Assembly (NCBI RefSeq): GCF_001682865.1
Contig: NZ_MAQX01000034.1
Location: 227,569 to 291,568 of the forward strand
DNA: 64,000 nt
Direction: 5' to 3'
Source of the DNA: Bacillus sp. FJAT-26390
GTDB lineage: Bacteria > Bacillota > Bacilli > Paenibacillales > Paenibacillaceae
Part shown: piece after piece, positions 50,914 to 59,431 of the stretch
How the letters are laid out: each line of letters begins with the position of its first letter
Position numbering within the stretch: position 1 is the first letter of the stretch
Notes under the pieces: generated by a model
The model's database searches: none
The model's input: the letters and a program-made list of their open reading frames with translations, nothing else
What the model was told of the DNA's origin: nothing
Made by a program: the position numbers and the translations under genes

Positions 50914-51585
50914 TTATTGAGGCTTCGTATTCACCTCGAACATCCAGATCCTTCCTTGCTTATCAATCCCGTAGTCGAACCCCAGCTGGGCAAAACCAGG
51001 ATACTTGGATTCGAGCACGTTCGTCGACAATTCGGTAAGCTCACGCATCTTCTGCTTCTTCTCATCGACCTGCGCGGACGACAATGATCTGCCTATGCCG
51101 TTTGCGGCTGTTACAAGCGAACCTCCACGACATATGTTCGTTACGAAAAGCCCCTTTCTGGCGATTCGTCCGACCATTGCGCGTATGGTCCAGCCCTTCT
51201 CCGTCTTCACGTATTTGACCCGATAATCGATTGGCCTGCCGTCAACCGTTGCCAAATGGATGCCTTTTTGAATGAGATAAGCACGGCCCTTGCGTTGTTT
51301 GTTAAGCGCACCTATTAACGCTGCAAAACTAGCAAAACGTTTCGTCTGCGTGTAATAAGTATAAGCATACCCCTTGCCGCTGCGCGTAACCTTCATGACG
51401 CCATGCCCGCCTGCGCCGACCACCGGCTTCATAACCACCATGTGATACATATCCAGCATGCTTCTAAGATTTTGTTCCGTAAACCTTCTGGTCGGCGGAA
51501 TATGCGGCGCAATGCTGGGATGGGAAAGCAATGCTGTTGTCTTGGTCCACTTGTTGGCTAGCAATCTACCATTATGTTCACCCAA
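50914..51585 (-). CDS. YheC/YheD family ATP-grasp protein
   Basis: A 223-aa protein related to the ATP-grasp spore-coat-associated YheC/YheD family, which is linked to endospores. VVMKPVVGAGGHGVMKV (about residues 50-66) and YLIQKGIHLATVDGRPIDYRVK (about 102-123), and the C-terminal FDYGIDKQGRIWMFEVNTKPQ contain the nucleotide and metal contacts. It is shorter than YheC/YheD (about 360-450 aa), lacking an N-terminal half. TTG at 51585 with GGAGAG upstream is the best start. A function in sporulation is assumed from family only. Confidence 0.8.
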   Translation of the reverse strand: MGEHNGRLLANKWTKTTALLSHPSIAPHIPPTRRFTEQNLRSMLDMYHMVVMKPVVGAGGHGVMKVTRSGKGYAYTYYTQTKRFASFAALIGALNKQRKGRAYLIQKGIHLATVDGRPIDYRVKYVKTEKGWTIRAMVGRIARKGLFVTNICRGGSLVTAANGIGRSLSSAQVDEKKQKMRELTELSTNVLESKYPGFAQLGFDYGIDKQGRIWMFEVNTKPQ

Positions 51586-51745
51586 TGAAATCTCTCTCCT
51601 TTCCTATCGCTTCATTCATAGCATATGACAGAGCACTACCTGTCTCTTGGATGAATGGCTGTAGTTAGGAGCCTTTATTCGAAAGCATTGCTATAATATA
51701 TTGCTAGTTTGGCATGAGCCGTCTTGCCTAACCTAATTTTAGGCA

Positions 51746-51790
51746 TAAAAAACCGGCAAGCAGCGCCTCTGGGTTGCTACTTGCCGGTTT
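51746..51790 (-). terminator. Terminator of topB
   Basis: AAACCGGCAAG and CTTGCCGGTTT form a strong stem; T6 follows on minus. Confidence 0.85.
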
Positions 51791-51799
51791 ATCGCATTT

Positions 51800-53971
51800 C
51801 TACTTGTCTGATTGCTTCTCGAGCGCCGCTTTAAGCTTGTCCGCCAAACTGTTCGACATCGCGGTATTATCGCTATATTGCTCGATAAGCTTCTGATTTT
51901 GCCTCCGATTGGCTTTGCCGCCGCCCCCCTGCTTATCGCCGAGCATTTCAATGACATTGCAAGGCCTGCACTGGGCATACTTGCCTGCTTTGCCGTCTTT
52001 AATTTCCATCTTCTTATGGCACTGCGGGCAGCGTTTATTGGAGAGCATAGGCTCCGCCGCGCGCCGATAGCCGCAGTCACGGTCAGAGCAGACAAGCGAT
52101 TTGCCGCGCTTGCCGTTTATTTCAAGCAGCGGCTTCTCGCATTCCGGACAGCGGGAATGCGTCAGATTATGCGGCTTGTACTCCTTCGTCTCCGCAATAA
52201 CCTCCGACACCCATTTTGCCGCCTGCTGACGGACATTTTTCATAAAGGCAGCCGGGTCGCCCTTGCCCTTCGCAATGCGCTCAAGCTCCTGCTCCCACTT
52301 CGCTGTCAAATCCGGGCTTCTAAGCTCGGTGACGACAAGCTCGATCAGCTGCTTGCCTTTGCCGGTAGGCATCAGTTTGTTTTGCGTGCGCGTAATGGTG
52401 TCCGTGCCCAGCAGCTTTTCAATAATATCGGCCCGCGTTGCAGGCGTGCCAAGGCTATGCTTCTCCATACGTGTCAGCAGCGTTGCTTCCGTATATCTGG
52501 CAGGCGGCAGCGTACGCAGCTCCCTTACCTTCTCCTGCTTGATCGGCAGCGACTGGCCAAGCTTAAGCGGAGGAAGAAGCTGCGCGGGCTGGCGGTCAGT
52601 CTTGCTTTGACCCGAATCGCTGTCATCGTCTTCGTCCTCATCTTGGCTGGAAGCATAGGAAGCTGACTGATAAATTTCCTTCCAGCCCTTATCCTTTTCG
52701 ATTTTCCCCTTCGCGTAAAGAAGATCTTTGCCTGCCGCGAGCACGACACTCGTCTCATCGTAGCGGTAAGGACCATAAAATAAAGCGATAAACCGCCGCA
52801 CGATAAGATCATACAGCTTGCGCTCATCATTGCTTAACGCGGCCAGATTTACAAATTGCTCCGTAGGAATAATGGCATGATGGTCCGTAACTTTGCTGTC
52901 ATCAACGATTCTTTTCGTAACGGGAAGCTGCATTCTCACAAGCTTGCGAGCCAGCTGCGCATAAGGGCCGACAGCGATGCTCTCCAGTCTTCCTTTCAAC
53001 GTGGGCACCATGTCGCTCGATAAGTATCTGGAATCGGTACGCGGATAAGTAACCAGCTTATGCTGCTCGTACAGCTTCTGAAGCACGTTGGACGTTTGCT
53101 TAGCCGAGAAGCCGAGCCGCTTATTCGCATCCCGCTGAAGCTCGGTCAGGTCATACGCCAGAGGATGCGGCTCCGATTTCTCCACTGTCCGAAGCTTGTC
53201 TACCTTCGCCGAGCCTCTTTGCAGCCTTGCGGCAATCGCTTCCGCCCCCGCTTTGTCCCACACTCGTCCATCATGGGCATCCTGCTCGCGCCATAGTGCC
53301 GAGAACGTGCCAAAATCAGCCGATACATTCCAGTAAGGCTGTGATTGGAACGATTGGATTTCCTGCTCCCGCTCCATCAGCATGGCGAGCGTAGGCGTTT
53401 GCACCCGGCCTGCCGCCAGCTGCGCATTGTATTTTGTCGTCAGCGCTCTCGTTACGTTAAGGCCAATCAGCCAATCTGCCTCCGCTCGGCAAACGGCCGA
53501 CGCATACAAATTGTTGTAGTCTTTGCCTGGCTTCAAGCTGCTGAAGCCATCCTTAATCGCCTTGTCCGTCTGAGACGATATCCAGAGTCGCTTAAAAGGC
53601 TTGCGCCAATGGACAAGCTCCATAATCCAGCGAGCGACAAGCTCCCCTTCCCGTCCGGCATCGGTCGCGATAATAAGCTCGCTGATATCCTGGCGTTTGC
53701 ACAGCTTTGCCACCGTGCGGAATTGCTGCGACGTTTCCTTCATAACCTTCAGGTTCATCTTCGGAGGCAGCAGCGGCAAGTCTTCCAAATTCCATGTCTT
53801 ATATTTCGGATCGTATTCCTCCGGCTCTGCCAGCGTCACCAAATGACCCAGCGCCCAGGTTACGACATATTTAGGGCCTTCCATATAGCCTTTTTGCTTC
53901 TGTCCACAGCCGAGTACGCGGGCAATTTCTTTGGCCACGCTAGGCTTTTCTGCTAGTACAAGCGATTTCAT
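51800..53971 (-). CDS. topB: DNA topoisomerase III
   Basis: A type IA topoisomerase, 723 aa, that relaxes and decatenates DNA. The N-terminal TOPRIM domain starts SLVLAEKPSVAKEIARVLG and holds DAGREGELVARWI. The active-site tyrosine is in VTYPRTDSRYLS (about residue 312). An acidic linker DEDEDDDSDSGQ interrupts the core near 460. Two C-terminal zinc-ribbon units follow: CPECEKPLLE...CSDRDCGY and CPQCHKKMEI...CRPCN. The start is ATG at 53971 behind ATGGAGCG. Topo III rather than topo I because of its start and cysteine pattern. Confidence 0.94.
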   Translation of the reverse strand: MKSLVLAEKPSVAKEIARVLGCGQKQKGYMEGPKYVVTWALGHLVTLAEPEEYDPKYKTWNLEDLPLLPPKMNLKVMKETSQQFRTVAKLCKRQDISELIIATDAGREGELVARWIMELVHWRKPFKRLWISSQTDKAIKDGFSSLKPGKDYNNLYASAVCRAEADWLIGLNVTRALTTKYNAQLAAGRVQTPTLAMLMEREQEIQSFQSQPYWNVSADFGTFSALWREQDAHDGRVWDKAGAEAIAARLQRGSAKVDKLRTVEKSEPHPLAYDLTELQRDANKRLGFSAKQTSNVLQKLYEQHKLVTYPRTDSRYLSSDMVPTLKGRLESIAVGPYAQLARKLVRMQLPVTKRIVDDSKVTDHHAIIPTEQFVNLAALSNDERKLYDLIVRRFIALFYGPYRYDETSVVLAAGKDLLYAKGKIEKDKGWKEIYQSASYASSQDEDEDDDSDSGQSKTDRQPAQLLPPLKLGQSLPIKQEKVRELRTLPPARYTEATLLTRMEKHSLGTPATRADIIEKLLGTDTITRTQNKLMPTGKGKQLIELVVTELRSPDLTAKWEQELERIAKGKGDPAAFMKNVRQQAAKWVSEVIAETKEYKPHNLTHSRCPECEKPLLEINGKRGKSLVCSDRDCGYRRAAEPMLSNKRCPQCHKKMEIKDGKAGKYAQCRPCNVIEMLGDKQGGGGKANRRQNQKLIEQYSDNTAMSNSLADKLKAALEKQSDK

Positions 53972-54160
53972 TTGCGTTATTCGCTCCATTTCATTTAGAC
54001 GCACGATCTGCTGTTTCATAGGAAGAAAGCGCATCATTCACTATGACGAAACGATACCATAGGCTCGCAGCCTGTGCAACGCCCTACGGAGCAGCCAGCC
54101 CGCCCATACGCAGCCGGCATGTTCTTGTTTCATGCTCAATTCCCGCTAATCTCGCAAATT

Positions 54161-54189
54161 TTGCTGCTAGAATCCGGGTGTGATATAGT
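54161..54189 (+). promoter_or_regulatory. Promoter of the membrane metallophosphoesterase
   Basis: TTGCTG (54161-54166), 17 bases, TATAGT (54184-54189), with a TG one base before the -10 (extended -10). Confidence 0.6.
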
Positions 54190-54237
54190 AAGTTCAGCTT
54201 ATAAGTAAGCAGATTAAGAGCTAGGGAGCGTTGATGA

Positions 54238-55383
54238 ATGAAACTGCGTTTTGTTGCTATTATTTTTGGCATCTTACTCGTATACAGCGGTATATCCTTC
54301 TATATCGGTTGGAATGGTTGGCTGCTCTTCTCTACTCTATTCAACTGGGAAAAAACGGGCTTATATTCGCTCGTAGTAGGCTTAATCGCTTATGCGTATA
54401 TTATCGGAAGGCTCGCTTACCGCGCTCCGCTTAAACCGGTTGCGGAAATGTTCAAGCTTATCGGCTCTTACTGGTTCGCCGTGCTCGAATATGCCGTCCT
54501 TATTTTGCCGATTGCCAACATCCTCTCACTGATCCTCAAATCAGTCGGCGCGGAAGAGTCGGTTTATATCGTTGGCGTAGGCAGCATCGCTTTGCTTCTA
54601 ATGGTCCTATTGATCGTTCGCGGCACATGGAATGCATGGAGCCCGGTCATCCGTACCTACCATGTTCAAATACCGAAGCCGGCCGGTTCGCTCAAAAAGC
54701 TGCGCATTGCTATGGCATCCGACCTTCATCTGGGAACGATTGTCGGCAATCGGCACTTGAAGCGATTGGTCGATAAAGTAAGGGAAATCAAGCCCGATCT
54801 TATTTTGCTTCCGGGCGATATTTTGGATGATGATATCGAGCCGTTTCTTCGCAAAAATATGTCTGCCGAGCTTGGCAAGCTGAACGCGCCGCTTGGCGTA
54901 TATGCGGTAACCGGCAACCACGAATATATTGGCCGGAAGGTGCCGGAATTCATCAAAGCCATGGATGCGATCGGCATTCGCGTTCTTATGGATGAGGCAG
55001 CGCTCGTCGCAGACAGCTTCTACGTCGTCGGCCGCAAGGACAAGGCGTCCGGAGGTTTCGGATCGGGCGGCAGGCTGCCCATCCACGATCTAATCGCGCC
55101 GCTTGATCATTCGCGTCCGCTCATTATGCTTGATCACCAGCCGTCCGATATCGCCAAAGCGGCTGAGAACGGCATCGATCTATCGGTGTCCGGACATACC
55201 CACCGCGGCCAAATGATGCCCAATCATCTCATTACGAGAAGAATGTTCGAGCTGGACTGGGGTTATTTGAAAAAAGGCGGCCTGCACGCCATCGTCTCGT
55301 CAGGCTTCGGCACATGGGGGCCGCCCGTACGGATCGGCAGCCGCTCCGAGGTTATTCATATCGAGGTGGAGTTTAGCTCATAG
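54238..55383 (+). CDS. Membrane-anchored metallophosphoesterase
   Basis: A 381-aa protein with about four N-terminal helices (within residues 1-130) and a C-terminal calcineurin-like domain. Metal motifs: ASDLHLGTIVG (about 161-171), LLPGDILDDD (about 197-206), TGNHEY (about 229-234), LDHQPSD and SGHTHRGQ (about 319-326). Similar to YkuE/YpbG-type phosphoesterases; the substrate is unknown. The start ATG at 54238 follows AGGGAGCG. Stand-alone, ended by an unusually long hairpin. Confidence 0.85.
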   Translation: MKLRFVAIIFGILLVYSGISFYIGWNGWLLFSTLFNWEKTGLYSLVVGLIAYAYIIGRLAYRAPLKPVAEMFKLIGSYWFAVLEYAVLILPIANILSLILKSVGAEESVYIVGVGSIALLLMVLLIVRGTWNAWSPVIRTYHVQIPKPAGSLKKLRIAMASDLHLGTIVGNRHLKRLVDKVREIKPDLILLPGDILDDDIEPFLRKNMSAELGKLNAPLGVYAVTGNHEYIGRKVPEFIKAMDAIGIRVLMDEAALVADSFYVVGRKDKASGGFGSGGRLPIHDLIAPLDHSRPLIMLDHQPSDIAKAAENGIDLSVSGHTHRGQMMPNHLITRRMFELDWGYLKKGGLHAIVSSGFGTWGPPVRIGSRSEVIHIEVEFSS

Positions 55384-55399
55384 AAGGCAGTACCATGAA

Positions 55400-55490
55400 A
55401 AACAGCGGCACCAGCTCGCTTGCCATTCTGATTAGCGGCTGCAAGAGCCATTCAGAATGCAAGCGAGCTGGTGCCGCTGTTTCTTTTTTT
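55400..55490. terminator. Very long hairpin terminator
   Basis: The left arm (55400-55431, AAACAGCGGCACCAGCTCGC onwards) and right arm (55452-55482) are complementary over 31 positions with one bulge. The loop is about 20 bases and T7 follows on plus. It is far longer than a normal terminator stem. Minus-strand Ts are also present (TTTTTC), so it may serve both neighbours. Confidence 0.8.
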
Positions 55491-55497
55491 ATCTAAA

Positions 55498-56445
55498 CTA
55501 ATCCACATCTGCTATACGCCACGCTGCCCCTTTTTCTTTGCCCTTCTGGAACACATACATCGTACTCCCGGCATCGCCGTTATTTCTTGTTTCCTCGACC
55601 TGTACGACGGCCTCAAACAGCGATTTTTGCTCACGAATGGATATGTTTTCTACTACGTTTATGCTCGTAATCGTGAAGCCGTTAAAGCTGCCTGAGCCTT
55701 CCCTTGCCTTGCGCGCGCTATCCGTATACAGATCCAAAAACTCATCCCATTTGCTCTCATGCATATATGTTATACGCAAATTAATGAGCTTGATAAGCGG
55801 ACGTTCCTCCTCCGTGAAGGATGAAGCATCCAAATAAGCGGGCGCAAACGATTCGGCCTCGGCGTTCGGCGAAGTTGACGGTAAATCCGGGACAGGCGCG
55901 GGCGATTCTGTGTATGGCGACGGCAGCCCCTCTGCAGCTGGAGTAGGAGACTCACTCGGCGGATTCGGCTCCAACCCGCCTTCTAGTGCAGGCAAATCGA
56001 TGTTTCGTTCCTCCGGAATTTCACCGGTTGGTTTAGAATAGCCTTCTGGGTAGGCTTGCTTGAGGAGCGCTTGAAGCTTCTTCGTGTAAGATTTTTTTAT
56101 CGTATAGAGCTTGCCTGCCGTTATATCCTCTGCCTTCATGAAGCTGCCTCGTTCGGTTTGATCCGAAATCCACAGGTAATAGGTTTTCTTCCCTAATGTG
56201 ACCGAATAAGGAGGCGCTGCGATATCAACCTTGCCGGCCATCTTTTTTCCAAAGCGAATAGCATATTCAAATGTTCTTACGGACTCTTGGTCCTTCCAAA
56301 CGACTTGTGAATTCGGCTCTGACTCTTCAAAGCTAACCATCCGCATCACGACGGCCTGATCCACGCTTACCCGAAACAAAAATAACAAAATCGCGGCAGC
56401 AGCTACGACAATCCCCAATGCAACCATGTACCGTCGCTTCGACAT
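55498..56445 (-). CDS. Membrane-anchored protein of unknown function
   Basis: A 315-aa protein with one N-terminal helix (MSKRRYMVALGIVVAAAAIL) and an extracellular domain of about 110 residues (WKDQESVRTFEYAIRFGKK, KTYYLWISDQ). A Pro/Ser/Glu-rich linker (about residues 145-195) follows, then a C-terminal domain of about 110 residues that resembles an NTF2-like fold by pattern (LIKLINLRITYMHESKWDEFLDLYTDSA). I do not recognise a named family. ATG at 56445 after AAGGGGG. Not in an operon with its neighbours. Confidence 0.65.
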   Translation of the reverse strand: MSKRRYMVALGIVVAAAAILLFLFRVSVDQAVVMRMVSFEESEPNSQVVWKDQESVRTFEYAIRFGKKMAGKVDIAAPPYSVTLGKKTYYLWISDQTERGSFMKAEDITAGKLYTIKKSYTKKLQALLKQAYPEGYSKPTGEIPEERNIDLPALEGGLEPNPPSESPTPAAEGLPSPYTESPAPVPDLPSTSPNAEAESFAPAYLDASSFTEEERPLIKLINLRITYMHESKWDEFLDLYTDSARKAREGSGSFNGFTITSINVVENISIREQKSLFEAVVQVEETRNNGDAGSTMYVFQKGKEKGAAWRIADVD

Positions 56446-56583
56446 AGTCCCCCTTCCCCCTCTATAAAGCTGATAGATGGATATGGCGTACATCATGTAT
56501 AAAACTTCGCGTTAACGATTAAGACGATTGTTCATGGAAAAAGGTTCCACTTAAACCGCAGCTAGCTTTATGGGCTCTTCACC

Positions 56584-57034
56584 CTAGCTATTCACAATTT
56601 TGTTAAACGAATTCACCGTCAAAACATAATAAAACAGATAAATAACGACATATAACGTTGTGGAGAAAAGGACGGGCACCGTAAAATCAACGTTGACCAA
56701 ATTGGAAAACAGCTTGGACATGGCGTTTACGGCGACCACGCTATGCGTAATACCGAGAATGAGCGGAAGCCCAAAAATAAAAAGCGTCTGCTTTGAAATG
56801 GTACCTCGAATTTCTTTCCTCGATACGCCTATTTTGCGCAAAACCTCATACCGTTCTTTATCTGAATGGGCTTCCGTCAGCTGCTGCTTGAAGTAGAGCA
56901 CGCTGCCCGTAGTCAGACCATACATTATCGTTAAACATCGGACGAATCGCCGCAGCCTGATCATCAGCCAAATTCACGCTTGTGCTTCTGTTCAATGCTT
57001 TTGCAATAGCTTGGTAAGTGCTGGACGAAATCAT
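56584..57034 (-). pseudogene. Remnant of a BceB-type ABC permease
   Basis: Two pieces of a FtsX-like BceB permease remain in different frames. One is an extracellular-domain piece starting MISSSTYQAIAKALNRSTSV (57034 down to about 56930). The other is the C-terminal part YGLTTGSVLYFKQQLTEAHS through the last three helices ending VNSFNKIVNS (56584 to about 56930). BceB is normally about 620-660 aa; about 160 remain, so the gene is broken by deletion and frameshift. Confidence 0.75.
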
Positions 57035-57092
57035 TTAGACAGGCTTGTCATCCTCCTCCGAATACCGCTCTGGCAGCAGCTCGGAGCTTGTG

Positions 57093-57368
57093 CTATGGCC
57101 CGCCGATGTCCTGCTCGTTCAAAGCTTTCAAGCTCTCCAGCAAATCGGTTGCCGACTTCGAATCGAGCGCCCCCGTCGGTTCATCTGCCAGCAGAAGGCT
57201 AGGCCTTGCGATAATGGCACGCGATGCTGCCGTACGCTGCTTCTGTCCGCCTGACAGCTGATAGGGATATCGGTCAAACAGCTGCTTGATCCCAAATTTC
57301 TCGGAAATTTCATCTACGCGGCTCTCAAGCTCAGCGACCTTCACCTTTGCTAGCGCAAGCGGCAGCAA
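57093..57368 (-). pseudogene. Remnant of a BceA-type ABC ATPase
   Basis: About 90 residues of a BceA-like ATPase (normally about 250). They run from LPLALAKVKVAELESRV through the signature LSGGQKQR and Walker B LLLADEPTGALD to LKALNEQDIG. Walker A and the C-terminal H-loop are missing, so it cannot hydrolyse ATP. It lies next to the broken permease. Confidence 0.8.
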
Positions 57369-57425
57369 GCAACGTTTCGTAGTATAGAGACGAAGCTGTT
57401 GACGGCTTAAATGGAGGAGTCTGTC

Positions 57426-58097
57426 ATGAAAATAATGATTGTTGAGGATGATCGGACGATTGCAGAGATGCTTGGCGAAACGTTAGGCAAATGGGGCTTC
57501 GAAACGGTTATCGCTGATGATTTTGAACATATTCTGCTGCTCTTTTTGAATGGGAACCCTCATCTCGTGCTCATGGACATTAATTTGCCGTCCTTTGACG
57601 GCTTTCATTGGTGCCATCAAATAAGAGAGGTATCCAACGTCCCGATTCTATTTCTATCCTCCCGCGATACGCCGCTTGATATGATTATGGCGATGAATAT
57701 GGGCGGCGACGACTTTGTTCAGAAGCCGTTCTTCACGGATGTATTGCTTGCCAAAATAAATGCGCTGCTCCGCAGAACCTACTCCTACGTCGAGGTAAGC
57801 GCAAGCGTGATCGAGCATGGCGGCATCGTCCTAAGCCTAAAGGATGGCGATGTACGATGCGGCGAGCAGAAGGCTGAGCTGACGAAAACCGAATTTATTA
57901 TTTTGCATATGCTCATGAAACAGAAGGGCTCGATTGTGACTCGTACAAAAATAATGCGCAGCCTCTGGGAGGATGAAAGCTTCGTCGACGACAATACGCT
58001 AACCGTCAATATCACCAGCCTCCGCAAGAAGCTCGCGGAGCTCGGCAAGGCAAGCTTCATTACGACCAAGAAAGGTCAAGGGTATATCATTCTATGA
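57426..58097 (+). CDS. OmpR-family response regulator (BceR type)
   Basis: A 223-aa response regulator. The receiver domain has the acidic pair EDD, phospho-acceptor D51 in VLMDINLP, and K100 in VQKPFF; the winged-helix DNA-binding domain (about 128-223) has NTLTVNITSLRKKL. It appears intact, unlike its partner kinase and the ABC remnants. ATG at 57426 follows GGAGG. BceR-like regulators control antimicrobial-peptide exporters. Without a kinase it may be silent or use another kinase. Confidence 0.86.
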   Translation: MKIMIVEDDRTIAEMLGETLGKWGFETVIADDFEHILLLFLNGNPHLVLMDINLPSFDGFHWCHQIREVSNVPILFLSSRDTPLDMIMAMNMGGDDFVQKPFFTDVLLAKINALLRRTYSYVEVSASVIEHGGIVLSLKDGDVRCGEQKAELTKTEFIILHMLMKQKGSIVTRTKIMRSLWEDESFVDDNTLTVNITSLRKKLAELGKASFITTKKGQGYIIL

Positions 58098-58402
58098 GTT
58101 TCGCACACTATATGAAGGACAAACGTTTTTTCTGCCTGCTTTATGGCGCGATCATGCTGTTCGTTACGGTCATTATGTTGGTGAGCGACTCGGCAGGCTA
58201 CTCCGTTGGCAATGTCGTTTATGTCAATGTGGTATGCTTCATTCTTTCAAAGTCAACGGGAATGGGGCTTTATTTGGCTAAGCAGCTGGCGCTTAAGCTG
58301 GGGCATGATTTGTCTATCCAATCCGAAGAAGGAAACATGACGAAGGTGACCATACATTTTCCGATAATAAGAAATTATGGGGAATGGTACAGCCGCAAAT
58401 GA
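58094..58402 (+). pseudogene. BceS-type histidine kinase with internal deletion
   Basis: A 102-aa reading frame that joins an N-terminal part (MSFAHYMKDKRFFCLLYGAI, about 50 residues with two short helices) directly to the C-terminal G2 box STGMGLYLAKQLALKLGHDL. The dimerisation domain with the phosphorylated histidine and the N- and G1-boxes (about 230 residues of about 330) are missing. The reading frame is kept. The start overlaps the regulator stop as ATGA. Confidence 0.82.
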
Positions 58403-58416
58403 CGCTTAAATAACTA

Positions 58417-58445
58417 TTGACAAATAATTATTTTTGTGATATAAT
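58417..58445 (+). promoter_or_regulatory. Perfect consensus sigma-A promoter of the MBL gene
   Basis: TTGACA (58417-58422), 17 bases, TATAAT (58440-58445) with TG one base before the -10 (extended -10). The leader to the ATG is about 95 bases with no clear hairpin. Confidence 0.85.
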
Positions 58446-58547
58446 TAAATATTTTTCTATTTACATATTATTTGACTGCTGCTAATATGTATTTTGCAAT
58501 CGGTATGATCATTGTACATTAAACTATAACAGTAGCGGAGGGTTAAG

Positions 58548-59294
58548 ATGAACATTGCAAACGGAGTGAACATGCTGCCGATCTCAGCAGTCATGAGGGG
58601 TGAAATGGTTACGATTTATCCCACTTTGTTGTGGGATAACGATATGGCGATCTTAGTGGATACCGGTTATCCAGGGCAGCTTCCATTAATAAAGGAACAG
58701 ATGGAGCGGGCAGGCATTTCTTTTGACAAGCTTAAAAAAATCATCATAACCCACCAGGATATCGACCATATTGGCAGCCTGCCGGCCATTTTGGAGGCGC
58801 TGCCTCAAAAGGCAGAAGTGCTTGCAACCGAAATCGAGGCGCCTTACATTCAAGGAGAGAAACGCCCGATCAAAATTACGGCTGAATCCATCGAGCGAGC
58901 GATGAAAGCTTTGCCCGCCGAGGTGTCGGATGAGTGGCGAGCCTCCTTCCGCAAGACGCTGGAGAGTCCGCCTAGCGCGGCAGTTGATGCTTTTGTCACT
59001 TACGGGCAGGAGCTTCCTTATTGCGATGGGATTACCGTGATTGGCACACCTGGACATACGCCCGGCCATATCTGCCTCTATCATCAAGCTAGTAAAACAT
59101 TAATTGCTGCTGACGCGTTAGTCGTCGTAAATGACCAGCTGCTCGGCCCTATTCCAAGTTATTGCCATGACTACGAATTAGCGCTGCAATCGCTCCGCCA
59201 ATTAACCGAATACGATATCGAAACCGTCATTTGTTACCATGGCGGGCTGTACTCGGATCATGTGAATGAACGCATTTTGGAGCTGACGAGGTAA
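58548..59294 (+). CDS. MBL-fold metallo-hydrolase
   Basis: A 248-aa metallo-beta-lactamase-fold hydrolase. The metal-binding motifs are THQDIDHIG (HxxxDH type, about residues 68-76), GTPGHTPGHICLYH (about 164-177), AADAL and a late CYHGGLYSDH. GHTPGH is typical of glyoxalase-II/lactonase-like members. The substrate is unknown and there is no evidence of beta-lactamase activity. Start ATG at 58548 after GCGGAGGG. Driven by a perfect promoter, thus likely strongly expressed. Confidence 0.87.
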   Translation: MNIANGVNMLPISAVMRGEMVTIYPTLLWDNDMAILVDTGYPGQLPLIKEQMERAGISFDKLKKIIITHQDIDHIGSLPAILEALPQKAEVLATEIEAPYIQGEKRPIKITAESIERAMKALPAEVSDEWRASFRKTLESPPSAAVDAFVTYGQELPYCDGITVIGTPGHTPGHICLYHQASKTLIAADALVVVNDQLLGPIPSYCHDYELALQSLRQLTEYDIETVICYHGGLYSDHVNERILELTR

Positions 59295-59353
59295 ATGGCT
59301 GGATTTATTCCTGTTATTCGGCAGAACTAAATCCATAGCCCCGAACAATATAC

Positions 59354-59400
59354 AAAACGCCTCCAAACCCGCTGCGCAAGCAGGGTTGGAGGCGTTTTTG
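59354..59400. terminator. Bidirectional terminator between MBL and uvrA-like genes
   Basis: AAAACGCCTCCAA and TTGGAGGCGTTTT with inner CCC/GGG pairing; T5 on plus and T4 on minus. Confidence 0.85.
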
Positions 59401-59431
59401 CGTTGGTCCATAAATCCATAAACGTGACTCT

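Noticed and set aside
51812..52666. Plus-strand frame of 284 codons opposite topB
   Set aside because: It is a shadow of the topB C-terminal zinc-ribbon region; Arg/Leu-rich and without motif.
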